Assembly (NCBI GenBank): GCA_950097015.1
Contig: CATNEN010000039.1
Span: 5,596,501-5,660,500 of the forward strand
Direction of reading: 5' to 3'
DNA length: 64,000 nucleotides
Origin: Macrostomum hystrix
Taxonomy: Eukaryota; Platyhelminthes; Macrostomidae
The notes under the pieces were generated by a model, which was not told the DNA's origin, made no database searches, and saw only the letters and a program-made list of their open reading frames with translations. Within the stretch, counting starts at the first letter, position 1. Each line of letters starts with the position of its first letter. Shown here piece by piece: positions 61,901-64,000 of the stretch. The translations under genes and the position numbers were made by a program.

Positions 61901-64000
61901 CCTCTCCGCGTCAGCTATTCGAGTGTCCTGGATGGCACCGGATCGAATGAATGGCAATTTGCAAGGCTATTACGTTTACTCCACCAGGAATTTGTCCGAT
62001 GCAAACCCGGCGGTTGTGTTTAACAGCACCGTCAGTGGAATCGTTCTAACAACTAACGTATTGGGCCTTCTGCCAGGAACCTTGTACTTCTTTGCAGCAG
62101 AGGTTTGTGATAAGCGAAAATGTTTAACAAACCATGTCTTCTTCATACTGTAAGACTGATTCCCATTGCTTACTTTGCAACATTGAGTTTAGGCTTGTAC
62201 TGGTGGTGGATGTACCAGAAGCTTGTTCAGAAACGCTACAACAGAAGAAAGCTCTCCAGAGGATGTACCCGCGCCTGTTATTAGTCAGGTAAATGTGAGC
62301 TCGTTTCTTGTGTCCTGGAGCTTGGCTGGCAAACCAAACGGTGAGTCTGATAAATGTAGCTCGATTTGCGGTACAATTTTTTCTGGAAGTTAATGCTAAA
62401 AAAGACCTAAACGTACTCAATCGCTGTAGGTGTGATCCTGTATCACAGGGTTTTCGTCAACGGAATCAGGTACGCGAATCAGTCCGAGCGACAGTTGCTG
62501 GTCAGCGGTCTTCGGCCCTGGATGCTGTGCACAGTTTACATACAGCAGTGCACTGCCAAGGGCTGCGGTACCAGTCCAGACGTCAGCATCCGTACTCTGG
62601 AGGCCCCGCCTGTTGGCAAAGTGGTGCTGAATCAGATCATTCTGGACGCGCGCACTGTACAGATCTATTGGACGAATCCTGAGCAGCCAAACGGCTTTTT
62701 GATATTCACTACCCACTTCTATGGCCTTTACTATCGAGATCCCACTAATTGGGACTATGTCACTATGCAAGGCGATCGGGCGTTGCGCAACACCACTGAT
62801 TTCGGACTTTGGGTCACCATTTCCAACCTGGTGCCTTTCTCGGACTATTTTATTCAAGTCATTGCTGAGAACTCGGTTGGGAAAGTTTTGAGCAATGTCG
62901 TGCTTGCTAACATGCCGAAAGGAGGTAAAGTACAGCCTGACCTTTGGAATGACTTCTGAGATCCAGAAATGCTTATATTCGATATAAAAATCCTGAATCA
63001 CAGGTCCGGACGGTGTGAAATATCCAATATTGAAGGCACTAAACTCTACCGCTGTTCTGGCCAGTTGGGGATTCATCGGACGCCTGAATTCTGACGAGAA
63101 TGTTGCGTTTAAGTTACAAATGCTTACCTTGGATACGTGGGAGCCGTGAGTAATCCATGAGTGACTATAGTTATTTTATCACCTTACTGAATGCATTCGC
63201 GCTCTTGCCCCATTTCAGAGCGTTTTCAGAGCCGACTGTTGCTACCTCGTACCTGATGACTGGTCTTCAACCGTACACGAAGTATTCTTTCAGGTTGCAA
63301 GCCAGCAATTCTTATGGTGTTACATTCTCTCCCGTTTCAGAGATCTACACTATGGAGACAGGTTAGAAGTTTAAACTTTTTCACTAATTTTTTCTATATT
63401 ATCTATATAAACATTTTCTTACGCGTTCAAATGGCAGTTCCGGGTCCGTTTGGAGCCCCAAAGGTTGTTAACGTTTCGTCAACTGCGGCAACTCTGGTTT
63501 GGAGCCCCCTTCCAAACCCAAATGGAATCATACTCTTCTACACCGTGGTTGCCAACGGATATCTACGATCTAAGGTAAGCAACAATAGCACTGTTTAATT
63601 TATAAAAATCTTTATTCCAATAATCTTTACTACTGTAAAAATCAATAGGAATGCAATGGCGTCAATTTTTAGGTCTCTAATTCATCGACAAGCTACCAGG
63701 TTTCAAACTTGACGCCATGGACTGACTACTTCTTTTATCTTGAGGCTTGCACCTCTGTTGGATGTACGAGCGGCGCTGTCTCGAAGACAATAAAAACAAC
63801 TGCAGCCCCCAGTGAAGGCGTTCAACCTCCAGTCCTCGTGGCTTTGTCTCCAACTACTATCTCCGTCACTCTTCTGACTCCGAGTTCACCTAACGGTGCG
63901 CTAATCGAATATCAGGTCCTGCGAACGGCTTCGGGTAGCAATGAGACAATCAGCATTCGAAATCTGAGCATGTCGGATAGTTCGAGCTTCGTTGACGTCG
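52932..64000 (+). CDS. USH2A: Usherin (USH2A) orthologue, N-terminal half, 16 exons, runs off the right edge
   Basis: Exons: 52932-53129, 53831-54084, 54723-55012, 55123-55329, 55572-56194, 56358-58020, 58186-59093, 59231-60635, 60731-61027, 61291-62102, 62193-62340, 62430-62924, 63004-63145, 63219-63361, 63438-63574, 63673-64000+. Every junction is GT-AG and phase-consistent, giving about 2683 aa so far; human usherin has about 5200. Signal peptide 1-22 ([19 protein letters not shown]). Order: LamG-like, laminin N-terminal domain, ten laminin EGF modules, four FN3, two laminin G, then serial FN3, the exact usherin architecture. Usherin is a giant type-I membrane and matrix protein of stereocilia ankle links, photoreceptor periciliary membrane and basement membranes in vertebrates. 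A role at ciliated sensory cells here is inference. The TM segment and PDZ-binding tail lie beyond the window. Confidence 0.95.
53130..53830 (+). other. Usherin intron 1
   Basis: A 701-bp intron. A GC-rich island at 53205-53395 is open on both strands (plus: a segment with [20 protein letters not shown]; minus: [20 protein letters not shown] then stop), suggesting a fragment of an old coding sequence or element. Not identified. Confidence 0.4.
53831..55329 (+). other. Usherin N-terminal LamG-like domain (exons 2-4)
   Basis: Residues about 67-317. A Cys-rich segment ([10 protein letters not shown]) leads into a concanavalin-like jelly roll: [63 protein letters not shown], closing with SECRCPEE. 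Exon 2 to 3 uses donor ATGG|GTTGGT, chosen because it alone restores phase 2 and gives [11 protein letters not shown]. Confidence 0.85.
54156..54480 (+). mobile_element. tRNA-derived SINE with intact box A, in usherin intron 2
   Basis: Box A TGGCAGAGCGG at 54166-54176 fits the consensus fully; box B is degenerate (gagcttgattc). The following body (cggggcgcagccgcggagag, gcctgatatagagaaagtcg, acacacctgtgtgagcg) and the end aattattatttttatt match the SINEs at 10.6 and 29.6 kb. This is the most complete head of the family in the window and lies in sense orientation. Confidence 0.85.
55572..56194 (+). other. Usherin laminin N-terminal (LamNT) domain exon
   Basis: Residues about 317-524, one exon. 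[52 protein letters not shown] and [10 protein letters not shown] follow the LamNT pattern. It ends with the first half of EGF module 1 ([11 protein letters not shown]). The LamNT domain mediates network assembly in laminins and netrins. Confidence 0.9.
56358..58020 (+). other. Ten laminin-type EGF modules encoded mainly in one exon
   Basis: Residues about 525-1078. The exon completes module 1 ([14 protein letters not shown]) and encodes modules 2-10, each with the eight-Cys pattern CNCNPxGT...GQCPCK...GxxCDQC...GCxPC. The count (ten) equals human USH2A. It then enters FN3 1 ([21 protein letters not shown]). Vertebrates split this region over many exons; here it is one 1.66-kb exon. Confidence 0.93.
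58186..59093 (+). other. Usherin FN3 1-4 (exon 7)
   Basis: Residues about 1079-1381: end of FN3 1 ([19 protein letters not shown]), FN3 2 ([29 protein letters not shown]), FN3 3 ([38 protein letters not shown]) and the start of FN3 4. It ends in donor GTT|GTAAGT. Confidence 0.9.
59231..61027 (+). other. Usherin laminin G pair (exons 8-9)
   Basis: Residues about 1382-1948. After FN3 4 comes [20 protein letters not shown] and LamG 1 ([45 protein letters not shown]), then LamG 2 ([43 protein letters not shown]), then [18 protein letters not shown] opening the FN3 series. Confidence 0.92.

Overview
This is a eukaryotic, animal nuclear window. The genes have spliced exons with GT-AG junctions, and they include orthologues of animal genes: usherin, an SLC22 transporter, a BTB-BACK-Kelch protein, a rhodopsin-class GPCR, a mitochondrial thioredoxin, phosphopantothenoylcysteine synthetase (PPCS) and sigma-class GSTs. 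The exons are GC-rich, the flanks are AT-rich, and tandem repeats are extremely dense. A sigma-GST pair with this repeat load suggests a spiralian, possibly a free-living flatworm of Macrostomum type. That placement is inference only; no rRNA or mitochondrial marker is present.

Layout. 1-8.1 kb: a 30-bp array, a two-exon FAM122/PABIR-like gene (+), arrays, and two intronless sigma-class GST paralogues (+), each preceded by its own minisatellite. 8.1-10 kb: arrays. 10.1-16.1 kb: a complete five-exon SLC22 organic cation/anion transporter (-); every intron but one is mostly tandem repeat, and the last holds a SINE. 16.2-18 kb: SINE pieces. 18.1-18.5 kb: thioredoxin (-). 18.5-22.6 kb: mobile-element debris (an inverted pair of one dispersed element, a Merlin/ISXO2-like transposase tail) and AT-rich DNA. 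22.7-24.5 kb: complete three-exon PPCS (+). 24.5-28.2 kb: four arrays. 28.8-30.9 kb: a two-exon peptide-receptor-like GPCR (-) with a polyglutamine third intracellular loop. 31.4-37.8 kb: three 16-bp-unit arrays, two of them related and in opposite orientation. 37.95-44.94 kb: a probable multi-exon gene (-) for a two-TM protein, whose introns would hold a (CAGA)n tract, a 21-bp array and a 4.5-kb 40-bp satellite. 45.5-47 kb: an array and a possible small ORF. 48.3-50.2 kb: a two-exon Kelch gene (-). 50.5-52.2 kb: a 15-bp array, a 5'-truncated LINE fragment between inverted arms, and another dispersed element. 52.9-64 kb: the 5' half of an usherin gene (+), sixteen exons, running off the right edge.

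The genes do not form an operon or pathway; they are an ordinary mixed metazoan set. The distinctive feature is the DNA between and inside them. About 27 different minisatellite or microsatellite families occupy roughly a third of the window, often filling whole introns up to the splice sites. In PPCS the repeat unit contains the 5' splice site itself. In SLC22 the intron array multiplies a consensus CCAAT box. One array was born inside a SINE.

Exon boundaries were derived by hand from splice-site consensus, reading-phase continuity and family alignment from memory. No search was run.
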